60,000 nt of DNA, taken from Owenia fusiformis. Taxonomy: Eukaryota; Annelida; Polychaeta; Sabellida; Oweniidae. Made by a program: the position numbers and the translations under genes. Under the pieces are notes generated by a model. That model made no database searches and had not been told where the DNA came from. It saw only the letters and a program-made list of their open reading frames with translations. The stretch lies in the NCBI GenBank assembly GCA_903813345.2, contig CAIIXF020000003.1:27793248-27853247 (forward strand), given 5' to 3'. Shown here one piece after another: positions 28,458 to 40,700 of the stretch (its first letter is position 1; the number at the start of each line of letters is the position of its first letter).

Positions 28458-29332
28458 CACTCCCCTCCATAAGTTTGGCAACCTTTTTTCCTCATTGAAC
28501 TACGTGTTAAAGCCTCTTTACGTTTGAATTTTTATTTACTTCACCGGCGATGAAATAACTTATAATATTGATGGAAACGTAACTTGACTTTATTTCCAAT
28601 ACCTCCAAATTTTCTCAATTTTTTTCTCACTTACAATAGGTCGAAAATTGATGATAAATTTGATGAATTTTTGAAAATCGTCATTCCCATGTAATCCAAT
28701 GGGAAATGGAGGGTTCGGGGTAAATCAGAAATCAGGATATCTTTTCAGTAAAAGATTCAGCAAAAAATATTTTTATATAGAAAATTGAATTGTCTAACTT
28801 TTTTGAATGCTAAGTGATAAGTTTATTTGATGAATATTAAAGTTACAGCGCTTCAAACTCATTTTTGAAAATAATTTTTCGCCTCCTGTGTTATTTCAAT
28901 GGGAGAGGTTTTTTGAAAAACAATTTTGACTTCAAAGCCCTATAACTTTGTTGAACCTGAAGAAACATATCAATTTTTTGTTAAATAAAGTTAGCTAATT
29001 CAATTGCCTGCCTAACTCGTATTTTTTGCAAGGACTCGGATGGATGGATATTCTGTCATATGACTTGCGGCAAACCTACCATTTCCCATTGGTTAACATG
29101 GAAATGTCGATTTTCCAAAATTCATCAAATTTATCATCAATTTTCAACTTATTGTAATTGAGGAAAAAAATTGAGAAAATTTGGAGGTATTGGAATTAAA
29201 GTCAAATTACGTTACCATCAATAGTATAAGTATTTTCATCGCAGGTTAAGTAAATAAAAATTCAAAGGTAAAGAGGCTTTAACACGTAGTTCAATGGGGG
29301 AAAAAAGGTTGCCAAACTTATGGAGTGGAGTG
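28458..29332. mobile_element. MITE with ~250-bp inverted arms, TA target duplication (family M)
   Basis: Flanked by TA on both sides (28456-28457 and 29333-29334). The left end CACTCCCCTCCATAAGTTTGGCAACC is the reverse complement of the right end, with few mismatches. The arms stay complementary for about 250 bp (for example CCTCCAAATTTTCTCAATTTTTT against AAAAAATTGAGAAAATTTGG). It has no coding capacity. TA duplication suggests the Tc1/mariner superfamily. Parts of this family recur at 32404-32604, in the array at 32.5-36.3 kb, at about 46280-46347 and possibly at about 49020. Confidence 0.88.
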
Positions 29333-29334
29333 TA

Positions 29335-30588
29335 TATGGTAAAGCAAAAGAAAGTCAGTATTTGAAAGTTTAATTAACAGCATTGCCGAATACTCAGAAT
29401 ATTAAGCTAGCGGGCTTTTAAATTTGAGATATCGTATTGCTGTTTTTAAATGTTCTTTAACCTCCCAAACAATAAATAAAACTTAAAATCTAATTGCAGA
29501 ATGCGAACATCAGAACATTGAAGGATATACATGGCAAAATTGGAAACATTACATTTTCTCAATCAATATGAAATTTGAGATAATTGACCAGCTTTGTGAA
29601 GATGTCAAAAATACTGTTATTTTGGCTCTTCCATTCCTACTTATCAAAGTGGTCGCAATTTTTGTAAAAACTTCTGCGTCTGGTTTCCAGTCGTTCTGGG
29701 TAGGAATGGGGTTAAATAATGCGTCACGTCCTATGATTAATTCAACGGGAGTGGAATCGCATCACAGTTGCAGTTGAAGACAACCACACATGTGAAAGTT
29801 AAATAAGCTAATATATCGGTTCACGGTGACTTTTGAAAGTATCCGATTGCACAGGTTGTTCAATGAGTCATTTTCAGATTTGAAAGTAACGGTGTTTCAA
29901 AACGACCATAGAAACCTTTTTCGAATAGCAACTTTCAAAACGTCCGTTTTCAATTTTTTTATCAATTTTATTGTTCCCGTTTCAGTGTTAAATTTTCCTA
30001 GGTACAGTAACATATAAATGGTAGTGTTTAATACGTAGTCCAAAGGAGTAGTCTTACATGTTGCTTTTCAAGTATGTTAGTACTCCCTTTATGTACAATC
30101 TACAATATATTGAATCACTCCTACCACGAGTCTCAAATACCAGGTTATGAGACAGTTGCACCATTGCCGTATGTATGATAATACAATTGTTATTTTGGCA
30201 CTGCCAATTTATTAACCATGCAGTAGTTTAATACACTAATATGCACAAATATGCAAGATATTTAATCTACAGAATTTGTTTGGCACCGGTGCCATCATAT
30301 TTACTCTAGCAAGTTCTGCCAATGATTTATCCAATCTTTTAGTCTCTTTTATTTGTTGTCTTGTTTAAAGACATTGGGATTGAAAAGATGTTGATCAATT
30401 TTAGGCAAAAATACCATTCTAAAGACTGAATGGATAGTAACGCTATGCTATTAAGATGTTTTCAGCCAGAGAAATTGTATTTTTGCCAAAATCAATTCTG
30501 TCAAACCAAAATCAAAGGCCAATTTCCCAAAGCATTTGGCCCATGTTATCAAGGGGTTTGGTATTTTGGAGAGTGTATATTTCGTATG
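29335..30588. other. Intergenic, nothing recognised
   Basis: AT-rich DNA between two MITEs. No motif-bearing reading frame, RNA gene or repeat stands out. Confidence 0.5.
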
Positions 30589-30590
30589 TA

Positions 30591-31112
30591 CAGGGTGTCC
30601 CAAAAGTATGGGGGTCCCCCTAGGCACACATATACCAATGTCCCCATAATATTAGTCATATATCATTAAAGCTCATTCAAAGTTACATTGATTTGCCAAA
30701 TATCATAGTTCAACGCACAAATGGGAAATAGTTTAAGGTATTTCATATTTTAAGGTTTAGCCAAAATTAAAGTCAGTTTTACACCAAATTAATAGTCCAC
30801 TTGTCTCCCTAGGCCATGTTAGCAGCAGCGATGCTTTCATATATTACCTTAAATGCGCTTCAATTAGAAATATGGCATTTTGTAATTCTTATAAAAACTT
30901 TTTAAGGCATTTTAGAAGGGCTGTTTCGAGGATAATGAATTCAAACACTAATTTTTGAAATGCCTCTAACTTTTTACCATTTGTGAGTTGAACCATGATA
31001 CTTGGCAAATCAATGTAACTTTAGATAATCTTTAAAATGATATTTGACACATGCCATGGAGACATTGGTATATGTCTGCCTAGGGGTCCCCATACTTTTG
31101 GGACTAGTTGGC
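30591..31112. mobile_element. Mariner-type MITE with long inverted arms
   Basis: The left end CAGGGTGTCCCAAAAGTATG follows a TA. The right arm runs back through CATATACCAATGTCTCC-like sequence to CCCCATACTTTTGGGAC and ends near a TA at 31113, though the last 10 bp have diverged. The inverted arms (for example CAAATCAATGTAACTTT against AAAGTTACATTGATTTG) reach about 170 bp. The end sequence type is that of mariner-like elements; the element is non-coding. Confidence 0.82.
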
Positions 31113-32403
31113 TATATCATGTATGAATCTATTAGTTTATGTAACGTTTATTCTTAATGTAGTATTGACATGATATTAAGAGTCTATAAAAATGTGTAAT
31201 TTAATATATTCAACCAATCCAAACATGTGGTCACATTTGCCTCTCGTGGTTCATTATCGTGAAACTGGTCAATATGATTGAACAAAGAATATTTTTAGAC
31301 AATATGCCGATTTTGGCAGTATGTCACGGGTTTCAAAATGTCCCATTTTATATACCACTGTTAGAAACAAATCATATTCTTGTTGGAATATGTTAGTCAT
31401 TTATCATTCAAACAACAAATGTCCTATCTGCACAAAAAAATGATTTGCTCCAGCTTTCAAGTATATGTTATTTTAAGTTGGATTGAATTTCAAGAAAATA
31501 TCATCAGACCAAAATGTGTGTTATAGTTATGGCTTGAGCTATTAGAAATTATGGATAGCGTTTCAAGCAAAACAATGATCTCGAAGAAGACGCAGGTTTT
31601 CATTGTGCTGTTTGTCTTATTTGGCTTCTCTATCTGCATTGAAAACGACTGTGTCTTATCCTTACATCCTCACATCTTGAGGAAAACAACAAAATAATCA
31701 GTAAGTCTGAGGTCAATGTGGTCAAGTGGCGTTTTTCGATGGGAACAATCAATCTCTTCAAAAGCGTTGCTTTCTTACTAATACTTATTATCATGATTCC
31801 TCTTTAGATACTCTTGGGGAAAGCATCTAAGTATTTCATCTTTTATATTGAAGTGGAAAATTGATTATTGTCTTCTGAAAATCCATCAGTTTGATTAAGA
31901 GTTTCAGTTGGAATATGCGTACATGACCCACATTCCTAAAATTATGATGAAAAATTGAAATATTGTCACCAAGATCTTTAGTTAAGATTGAAAATGTTTG
32001 TCGTGCATTTAAAAGGCGAGTGAATAAGAGTAAATACAAAGTATACTCCCCTCTCTCAAAAGCCTGTTTATGTATTTGGCATTTTAACAAATTCTTCAGT
32101 CATATATTCACATATTATAATTGAGTTGAAAGTAGAGAGTAAGATACAATGCACGGAATTACAAACTTTACACTATGCCATGCCGTCGGGATTGCGTGTG
32201 CTCTTCGTGGTTATCGCGTGCGCTGCGCGACAGCGCTTCGTTCGAACCCCATGTGCTATTCGCTCTCATCGCGACGGCTATCTTACTGTTTAGCGAACGC
32301 TAATCGTATGTTGCACGATCGATGTCTTGTTATAATAACTTACCCTAATAATTATCAATCCTTTATAATTACATGTATTGTACATGTACGTAAAATATTT
32401 TTA
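31113..32403. other. Intergenic, nothing firm
   Basis: Mostly AT-rich. 32160-32300 is a local GC-richer, CpG-containing stretch (TTATCGCGTGCGCTGCGCGAC, then GTTCGAACCCC, which resembles a tRNA B box). I could not fold a tRNA or see an A box at the right distance, so no gene is called. Confidence 0.4.
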
Positions 32404-32604
32404 CACTCCTCTCCATAAGTTCGATAACTAGAAGTCTCCTTTAGATCATTTGTTAAAACCTGTTTATGTTTGGCGATTAAAAAAATCATAACATTTTTCA
32501 TTTTCAGAACTATTGTAACTGAGAAACAAAATTAAAATTCACAAACATGCTTTGATATGCTTTCCAGTGAAAGCTTCCGGTTACCAAATTTATGGAGGGG
32601 AGTG
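32404..32604. mobile_element. Internally deleted family-M MITE at the head of the array
   Basis: TA, then CACTCCTCTCCATAAGTTCGATAAC at the left; at the right GGTTACCAAATTTATGGAGGGGAGTG, then TA. The ends match the 875-bp element at 28458. Its interior (TTTTCAGAACTATTGTAACTG...) is carried into every 1112-bp copy of the array that follows. Confidence 0.7.
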
Positions 32605-35600
32605 TAACATGCAATAAAATGTGGGGAATTGAGGTTATCAAATTTATGGAGGGGAGTGTGACATGCAATTAAATGTGGGGAATTGAGGTTTCCAAATTTA
32701 TGGAGGGGAGTGTAACATGCAATTAAATGTGGGGAATTAAGGTTATAAAATTTATGGAGGGGAGTGTGACATGCAATTAAATGTAGGGAATTAAGGTTGC
32801 CAAATTTATGGAGGGGAGTGTAACATGCAATTAAATGTGGGGAATTAAGGTTATCAAATTTATGGAGGAGAGTGTGACATGCAATTAAATGTGGGGAATT
32901 GAGGCTACCAAATTTATTGAGGGGTGTGTAGCATACAATTAAATGTGGGGGATTAAGGTTGCAAAATTTATGGAGGGGAGTGTAACATACAATTAAATGT
33001 GGGGAATAAAGGTTACAAAATTTATAGAGGGGAGTGTGACATGCAATTAGATGTGAGGAATTAAGGTTATTAAGTTTATGGAGGGGAGTGTGACATGCAA
33101 TTAAATGTAGGGTATTAAGGTTGCTAAATTTATGGAGGGGAGTGTAACATACAATTAAATGTGGGGAATCTAGGTTACCAAATCTATGGAGGGGAGTGTA
33201 ACATGCAATTAAATGTGGGGAATTAGGGTTATCAAATTTAAGGAGGGGGGTGTAACATGCAATTAAATGTGGAGAATTAAGGTTGCCAAATTTATGGAGA
33301 GGAGTGTAACATGCAATTAAATGTGGAGAATTAAGGTTGCCAAATTTATGGAGAGGAGTGTAACATGCAATTAAATGTGGGGAATTGAGGTTACCAAATT
33401 TACGGAGGGGTGTGTAGCATACAATTAAATGTGGGGGATTAAGGTTGCCAAATTTATGGAGGGGAGTGTAACATACAATAAAATGTGGGGAATTGAGGTT
33501 ATCAAATTTATGGAGGGGAGTGTGACATGCAATTAAATGTGGGGAATTGAGGTTTCCAAATTTATGGAGGGGAGTGTAACATGCAATTAAATGTGGGGAA
33601 TTAAGGTTATAATTTTCAGAACTATTGTAACTGAGAAACAAAATTAAAATTCACAAACATGCTTTGATATGCTTTCCAGTGAAAGCTTCCGGTTGCCAAA
33701 TTTATGGAGGGGAGTGTAACATGCAATAAAATGTGGGGAATTGAGGTTATCAAATTTATGGAGGGGAGTGTGACATGCAATTAAATGTGGGGAATTGAGG
33801 TTTCCAAATTTATGGAGGGGAGTGTAACATGCAATTAAATGTGGGGAATTAAGGTTATAAAATTTATGGAGGGGAGTGTGACATGCAATTAAATGTAGGG
33901 AATTAAGGTTGCCAAATTTATGGAGGGGAGTGTAACATGCAATTAAATGTGGGGAATTAAGGTTATCAAATTTATGGAGGAGAGTGTGACATGCAATTAA
34001 ATGTGGGGAATTGAGGCTACCAAATTTATTGAGGGGTGTGTAGCATACAATTAAATGTGGGGGATTAAGGTTGCAAAATTTATGGAGGGGAGTGTAACAT
34101 ACAATTAAATGTGGGGAATAAAGGTTACAAAATTTATAGAGGGGAGTGTGACATGCAATTAGATGTGAGGAATTAAGGTTATTAAGTTTATGGAGGGGAG
34201 TGTGACATGCAATTAAATGTAGGGTATTAAGGTTGCTAAATTTATGGAGGGGAGTGTAACATACAATTAAATGTGGGGAATCTAGGTTACCAAATCTATG
34301 GAGGGGAGTGTAACATGCAATTAAATGTGGGGAATTAGGGTTATCAAATTTAAGGAGGGGGGTGTAACATGCAATTAAATGTGGAGAATTAAGGTTGCCA
34401 AATTTATGGAGAGGAGTGTAACATGCAATAAAATGTGGAGAATTAAGGTTGCCAAATTTATGGAGAGGAGTGTAACATGCAATTAAATGTGGGGAATTGA
34501 GGTTACCAAATTTACGGAGGGGTGTGTAGCATACAATTAAATGTGGGGGATTAAGGTTGCCAAATTTATGGAGGGGAGTGTAACATACAATAAAATGTGG
34601 GGAATTGAGGTTATCAAATTTATGGAGGGGAGTGTGACATGCAATTAAATGTGGGGAATTGAGGTTTCCAAATTTATGGAGGGGAGTGTAACATGCAATT
34701 AAATGTGGGGAATTAAGGTTATAATTTTCAGAACTATTGTAACTGAGAAACAAAATTAAAATTCACAAACATGCTTTGATATGCTTTCCAGTGAAAGCTT
34801 CCGGTTGCCAAATTTATGGAGGGGAGTGTAACATGCAATAAAATGTGGGGAATTGAGGTTATCAAATTTACGGAGGGGAGAGTAACATGCAATTAAATAT
34901 GGGGAATTAAGGTTGCCAAATTTATGGAGGGGAGTGTAACATGCAATTAAATGTGGGGAATTAAGGTTATCAAATTTATGGAGGAGAGTGTGACATGCAA
35001 TTAAATGTGGGGAATTGAGGCTACCAAATTTATTGAGGGGTGTGTAGCATACAATTAAATGTGGGGGATTAAGGTTATCAAATTTATGGAGGAGAGTGTG
35101 ACATGCAATTAAATGTGGGGAATTGAGGCTACCAAATTTATTGAGGGGTGTGTAGCATACAATTAAATGTGGGGGATTAAGGTTGCAAAATTTATGGAGG
35201 GGAGTGTAACATACAATTAAATGTGGGGAATAAAGGTTACAAAATTTATAGAGGGGAGTGTGACATGCAATTAGATGTGGGGTATTAAGGTTGCTAAATT
35301 TATGGAGGGGAGTGTAACATACAATTAAATGTGGGGAATTTAGGTTACCAAATCTATGGAGGGGAGTGTAACATGCAATTAAATGTGGGGAATTAGGGTT
35401 GCTAAATTTATGGAGGGGAGTGTAACATACAATTAAATGTGGGGAATTTAGGTTACCAAATCTATGGAGGGGAGTGTAACATGCAATTAAATGTGGGGAA
35501 TTAGGGTTATCAAATTTAAGGAGGGGGGTGTAACATGCAATTAAATGTGGAGAATTAAGGTTGCCAAATTTATGGAGAGGAGTGTAACATGCAATTAAAT

Positions 35601-36345
35601 GTGGGGAATTGAGGTTACCAAATTTACGGAGGGGTGTGTAGCATACAATTAAATGTGGGGGATTAAGGTTGCCAAATTTATGGAGGGGAGTGTAACATAC
35701 AATTAAATGTGGGGAATTAAGGTTATAAAATTTATGGAGGGAAGTGTGACATGCAATTAAATGTGGGGAATTAAGGTTGCCAAATTTATGGAGGGGAGTG
35801 TAACATGCAATTAAGTGTTGGGAATTAAGGTTATAAAATTTATGGAGGGAAGTGTGACATGCAATTAAATGTGGGGAATTAAGGTTGCCAAATTTATTGA
35901 GGGGAGTGTAATATGCAATTAAATGTGGGGAATTAAGGTTATCAAATTTACGGAGGGGAGAGTAACATGCAATTAAATATGGGGAATTAAGGTTGTCAAA
36001 TTTATGGAGGGGAGTGTAACATGCAATTAAATGTGGGGAATTGAGACAACCAAATTTATAGAGGGGTGTGAAGCATACAATTAAATGTGGGGAATTAAGG
36101 TTATAAAATTTATGGAGGGGAGTGTGACATGCAATTAAATGTGGGGAATTAAGGTTGTCAAATTTATGGAGGGGAGTGTAACATGCAATTAAATGTGGGG
36201 AATTGAGACTACCAAATTTATAGAGGGGTGTGAAGCATACAATTCAATGTGGGGAATTAAGGTTATAAAATTTATGGAGGGGAGTGTAACATGCAATTAA
36301 ATGTGGGGAATTAAGGTTGCCAAATTTATGGAGGGGAGTGTTAAG
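32501..36345. repeat. 54-bp tandem array in a 1112-bp higher-order repeat, seeded by a MITE end
   Basis: The unit is about GGTTGCCAAATTTATGGAGGGGAGTG plus TAACATGCAATTAAATGTGGGGAATTAA, 54 bp. The first half is the terminal inverted repeat of the TA-inserting MITE family; the second is what follows its insertion TA. About 19 units plus an 86-bp spacer make a 1112-bp block: 32501-33612 and 33613-34724 are nearly identical, and a third block starts at 34725 with a rearranged order of units to about 36345. Because 54 is a multiple of 3 and the units lack stops on the minus strand, long frames of an 18-residue repeat (containing CYTPLHKFGN) appear. I regard them as by-products, not genes. Confidence 0.93.
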
Positions 36346-36898
36346 GGAAATTAAGGTTACCAAACTCAACAACATCATAATCTTTGCATGTGATATAAAA
36401 CAATATCTGTGGACCATTCTTACATTACATACATTTATTACTTACACTAAATTGATGTGAAAGACAGTTGTTACATTTCGAAAAATATACATATCATATA
36501 GGATGAATTTCAATTTTTAAGTTATACAGTACTTTGCGTAAACAGTTTATTACAGTAGATACATTGAATATGGTTCCATTTCAAGAAATATATGCCATTT
36601 GCGGTACTTAACGTTTTGAGAACAATGTCATATTTGTGAATAATAAAACCGTATACAATTCCGAACAAACACACTCTCTCAGAGCAATTTACTTATTCAA
36701 TCAGAAAAAAGGCGATTCATACAGTAAAAATACTTGATATATACATGTAAGTCAGACATCATTAAAAATGTTAACCCTGCAACGTAAGCTGATTCCATTG
36801 TATCCTATAGACCTTCTGTACGTACATATATACCAGAAAACCAGTAAAATTCACAACCTAATAATGCTGTATTATATTATTTATTGAATTACTAGAGC

Positions 36899-37380
36899 CA
36901 TTCCATAATGTAAGTAGTAATCATTGTAAGTATTTTGTTGCAACCATTCAAGTGAGAACATTATTTTATTGCAATCATTTCATTGTGTATGTCATTTCAC
37001 TGTAAGTATTTTAGTGTGTACGTTATCGCAGTATAATCATGTCCGTATGTACGTGTACAGAATATCATTTCACTGCAATTTTTTAATTTGTACATTATTT
37101 AAGTGCAATCATTTTGACAATGCGTGCGTTATTTTATTTCCAACACTATCTACCACTCGCACGTTATTTCATTGCAATCATTTTAGTGTGATACGTCATG
37201 CCACTGCAATTATTTCAGTGTGATACGTCATGTCACTGCAATTATTTCAGTGTGATACGTCATATCACTGCAATAATTTCAGTGTGATACGTCATGTCAC
37301 TGCTACTTTTTTAGTCTGTACATTATTACATTGCAATCATTTTAACGAATACTTTGTAGTTCATTCCGTTGAAATCATGT
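36899..37380 (+). repeat. Degenerate 32-36-bp tandem repeat beside aquaporin B
   Basis: Copies of TCAGTGTGATACGTCATG/CACTGCAATTATT. The four copies at 37160-37300 are regular at 32 bp and the outer ones are diverged (for example AGTGTGTACGTTAT, AATTTGTACATTATT). It starts about 110 bp beyond the end of the extended reading frame of aquaporin B. Confidence 0.75.
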
Positions 37381-37493
37381 CATTGTGATTTTCTCTTGTA
37401 TGATCTTTTCATACATGCATACGACAAACGAGACTTCCTGATTGTGTCTCGCGAAAAAGAACAAGCGCAAATTTTTATCATGAATTGTTATAT

Positions 37494-37748
37494 TTAGAGA
37501 CCAGATTCAGAAGACAGTTGAGTTGGTGGAAGTAAGCTTTCAAATTCACTGGTTTTCTTTCCTCTATTAAACTGCCGAGGTAACCATGGATCAGATGAAC
37601 TCAGAATATTCTCATCAGCTTTCCTTTCTATACTTTCAAAAACATTTTCAAGATCGGAATCATTATCAGGAGTCATAATATTTTTATTAGGATCTACTTT
37701 TGAACTTTTTTCTTTTGCGCTTGTACTATTTCCCGAGACGGTTCGTTG
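37494..37748 (-). other. In-frame extension after the aquaporin B stop codon (84 codons)
   Basis: Directly after the TGA of aquaporin B, the same frame continues without a stop for 84 codons to TAA at 37494-37496. The tail would be hydrophilic and Ser/Asp/Glu/Lys-rich (TPDNDSDLENVFESIERKAD), consistent with a disordered cytoplasmic tail, and would end in SSESGL. A Ser-x-Leu end fits a class I PDZ-domain ligand. The stop context is TGA CAA CGA: C at +4, matching the readthrough-favouring pattern stop-CAR-YYA at all but one base. Either programmed stop readthrough, a recent nonsense change or chance could explain it. Confidence 0.5.
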
Positions 37749-40700
37749 TCAATCGTCGATAGGAAGTTTTTCGACTAGTTCTATTTTGTCTTTTACTGGT
37801 TCATAGTCATCTCCTTGGTAGTTGCTGGACATAAGGTAACCTTTAGCACGTGTTATAGATGCGTTGGCGGCAAACACGGAGTCGTAAAGTAGTGCGGCGA
37901 TTACACCGCCTAAAATAGGTCCAGTCCAATAGACCTACAAAAAGGCAGAGTTACATCTCATGAATACATGTTATAGTAACAGAGGTATACATTATTCTAA
38001 TAAGTAATTAGAGATAATGAAAAGGTTTGACAGTAACTACTGACACCAGGCTTGGAATGCCAGATGGAATACACCTTGCTAATGATTCATTAAGTACAAA
38101 TAGTATTTTTTTCTTTTACTTTTATAGAATAAAATGAATACACATAACACGTTATTTTACAATTTCCATACCCAATGGTCCTGCCATATTCCCTGGACGA
38201 CAGCTGGTCCCAAACTGCGAGCAGGATTCATACTGGAACCTGTATATTTAATCTGAAAATAATTAATTGTGTCACATTTTTATCCTGAGCTCATGAACGA
38301 ATTTAATTCTCACACCGGTTTGATCTAGTGAAAAGATGACAAGAGTTGTATAGCAATATTGGAATTTTAGGACATATTTGCACTGGCGGATTAGGGGGGG
38401 GGGGGCCTGGGGGCCCGGCCCCCCCCCCCTTGGGTGGGCCCAGAAAAAAAAAATTGGGCCCAAAAAAAATTTTGGGCCAAAAACGGACGTTTTTTCTCTG
38501 ACTTCAAATTTTGGGCACCCCCCTTGTTGATTCCCAGATCCGCCCCTGATTTGCATGTTAATGTTTTATACTATAGAAACTCAGGTGTTTTTGAGGTGTT
38601 TTCTACAACTGTTTTTACACTCCCATCATTCCAGCGAATAGATTTAGTTTTTTATGTGAGTAGAGTGTTGGAGGCTGATAATTGCATCAAGACGTGATAA
38701 AATGCTAAATTTTTTTGTTTTATTTGAAATTATAAACTATGCCCAGCAATATGTTTTCTTGACTTGTTTACTTTCCCCAATTAACATAGAATCAGTTTTC
38801 TTCATAACGCGAGGGTTTACTTATGAAGGTTGTTTTAGTTAAAAGAAACAACTTATACAGCAGTTATAAGTTATCTATGCTAATCTTACATTCTAGTTAC
38901 ATTTTAATCTTCAGTTTATTCTATTTTAAGATTGGAGTATTCTCTGTATTATTTACTAAATGCTACTCATCAATTCATTATCTTTTGTGAATTACTTAGG
39001 TTCATCCTTAATGCAAATATACTATACGTGTGCATTATCAAAAGAAAAAGATCATAGTTTATAGGTATATATACAGGGTGACCCAAAAAATGCAACCCTC
39101 CATTTCTCGAATATTTTTCTTAAATGGAGGTAAATTGCTCTGAAATTTGGCACACAAGGACTTCATTCAATGTGGGATCCTCTCGCAAAGTTTCAATAAT
39201 CATAGTCTTATATTGATAGAGTTATGGTCGTTCCAAAATATGCTCCAAATGTCGTCCATTTCCAATGTAAGGTTTTCGGATGAGTCACATTCCCTTCTTT
39301 CTGAACATGTAAACTCAAGAAATAATGTGTTCTGGGATCACAAATTCCAAATAAAGTGCTTCACAGGCCCCTACATTCTGTTAAATGCACAGCTTGGTCT
39401 GCCAATTTCCAAACATGAACTCATCAGCCACTTTTGGTTTGAGGTTGATAATGGCAACACTGTTACTGCTAACACACAGCGCAATATTGGCGTTCCCGGG
39501 CAGTTTTAGAGTGACACAGAGGCTTCAATAGACAAGAACAGTGGTTCTAGAAGGATGGAGCTACTCCTCACACTTCTAATGATAGCATAGCCTGGCTCAC
39601 TAGTCATTTCTATGAGAATATTATCTCTCCTAGGACGGAGGACCCATGGTCATCCCACAGTCTTGTTCTCAATGCCTCTGACTTCTATATACGGGGTTAT
39701 TTAAAGGTTAATGTGTATGAAAATAACCCTACTGCAATTGCAGAACTTCCTTGAACATTGCAAGTTTGTTTTCAGCGAAATTGACGATATCTGGAGCATA
39801 TTTTGAAACAACTATAACTCTAACAATATAAGACTATGATTATTAAAACTTTGCCAAAGGATCCCACATAGAATGAAGTCCTTGTGTGCCAAATCTCAGA
39901 GCAATTTACCTCCATTTAAGAAAAATATTGACGAAATGGAGGGTTGCATTTTTTTGGGTCACCCTGTACATCGATGAATCTAAATTAGTCCCCTGAAAAG
40001 GTCTGTTAGATTCTGTGTACGTATATATTTGGAGGTTTTCAAAAATTTCAATCAATTTCATCACAACTCTCTGATCGTGACCTATTAGTGCTAATTTGGA
40101 AAAATGCAACTACAAATATAAACAAACTTTGCCATACTTTTGGTGGGAGTGTGTCCAGTTTGATGAAACATGCGTTGCCCCTATACACGGGTACTAACCA
40201 GATCTCAGGTTGCCGTGAGCTTTTACGGATCTTTGTTGAATATGGATCATACCTCCGAGTTCGCCCATATACAGTCGAGCAAGCTCACGGTATCATGAGA
40301 TCTGGTTAGTGCCCATTCTGATATTCATAACATCTTCTTGTTTTTCCACTAGAAAACAAAAACTAAAAAAGGAGATCATAGCCGTGGTTTCTCATAATGG
40401 TTAGTACCCATGCCTATATATAAAGCCTTTGGATGACTGACGTATTGAGAGCATGTTTATTTGTTGATAATTATTTTTAGAATCATTTGTATATTTCATA
40501 CACACATTCTTGATAAAAATACACTAAAGAGATAAAACGATAATTTACAGCTAGACCATAGTACAGCCTGAGTACTTGAAATAATTTATGTTGTAAGATA
40601 CAAAGAAACGTGTGTATGTTTATTTAAGAACGTATACTTTACTGTATTTATAAACAAATGTTTAACATGTAAATTTAACCAGCATTATTATATAAATCAT

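Noticed and set aside
30591-31112. Hairpin RNA gene
   Set aside because: The long inverted arms end in mariner-type termini next to TA, so a MITE explains the structure.
32160-32300. tRNA or tRNA-derived SINE suggested by GTTCGAACCCC
   Set aside because: No matching A box or cloverleaf arms could be found around it.
32532-34753. Two 369-codon minus-strand frames as repeat-protein genes
   Set aside because: They exist because the 54-bp satellite unit is a multiple of three and stop-free. No start context, promoter or splice signal supports them. Kept only as a low-interest observation.
37749-37751. TGA of aquaporin B as a selenocysteine codon
   Set aside because: Aquaporins are not known selenoproteins, the TGA lies at the expected C-terminus, and no SECIS-like hairpin was recognised downstream.
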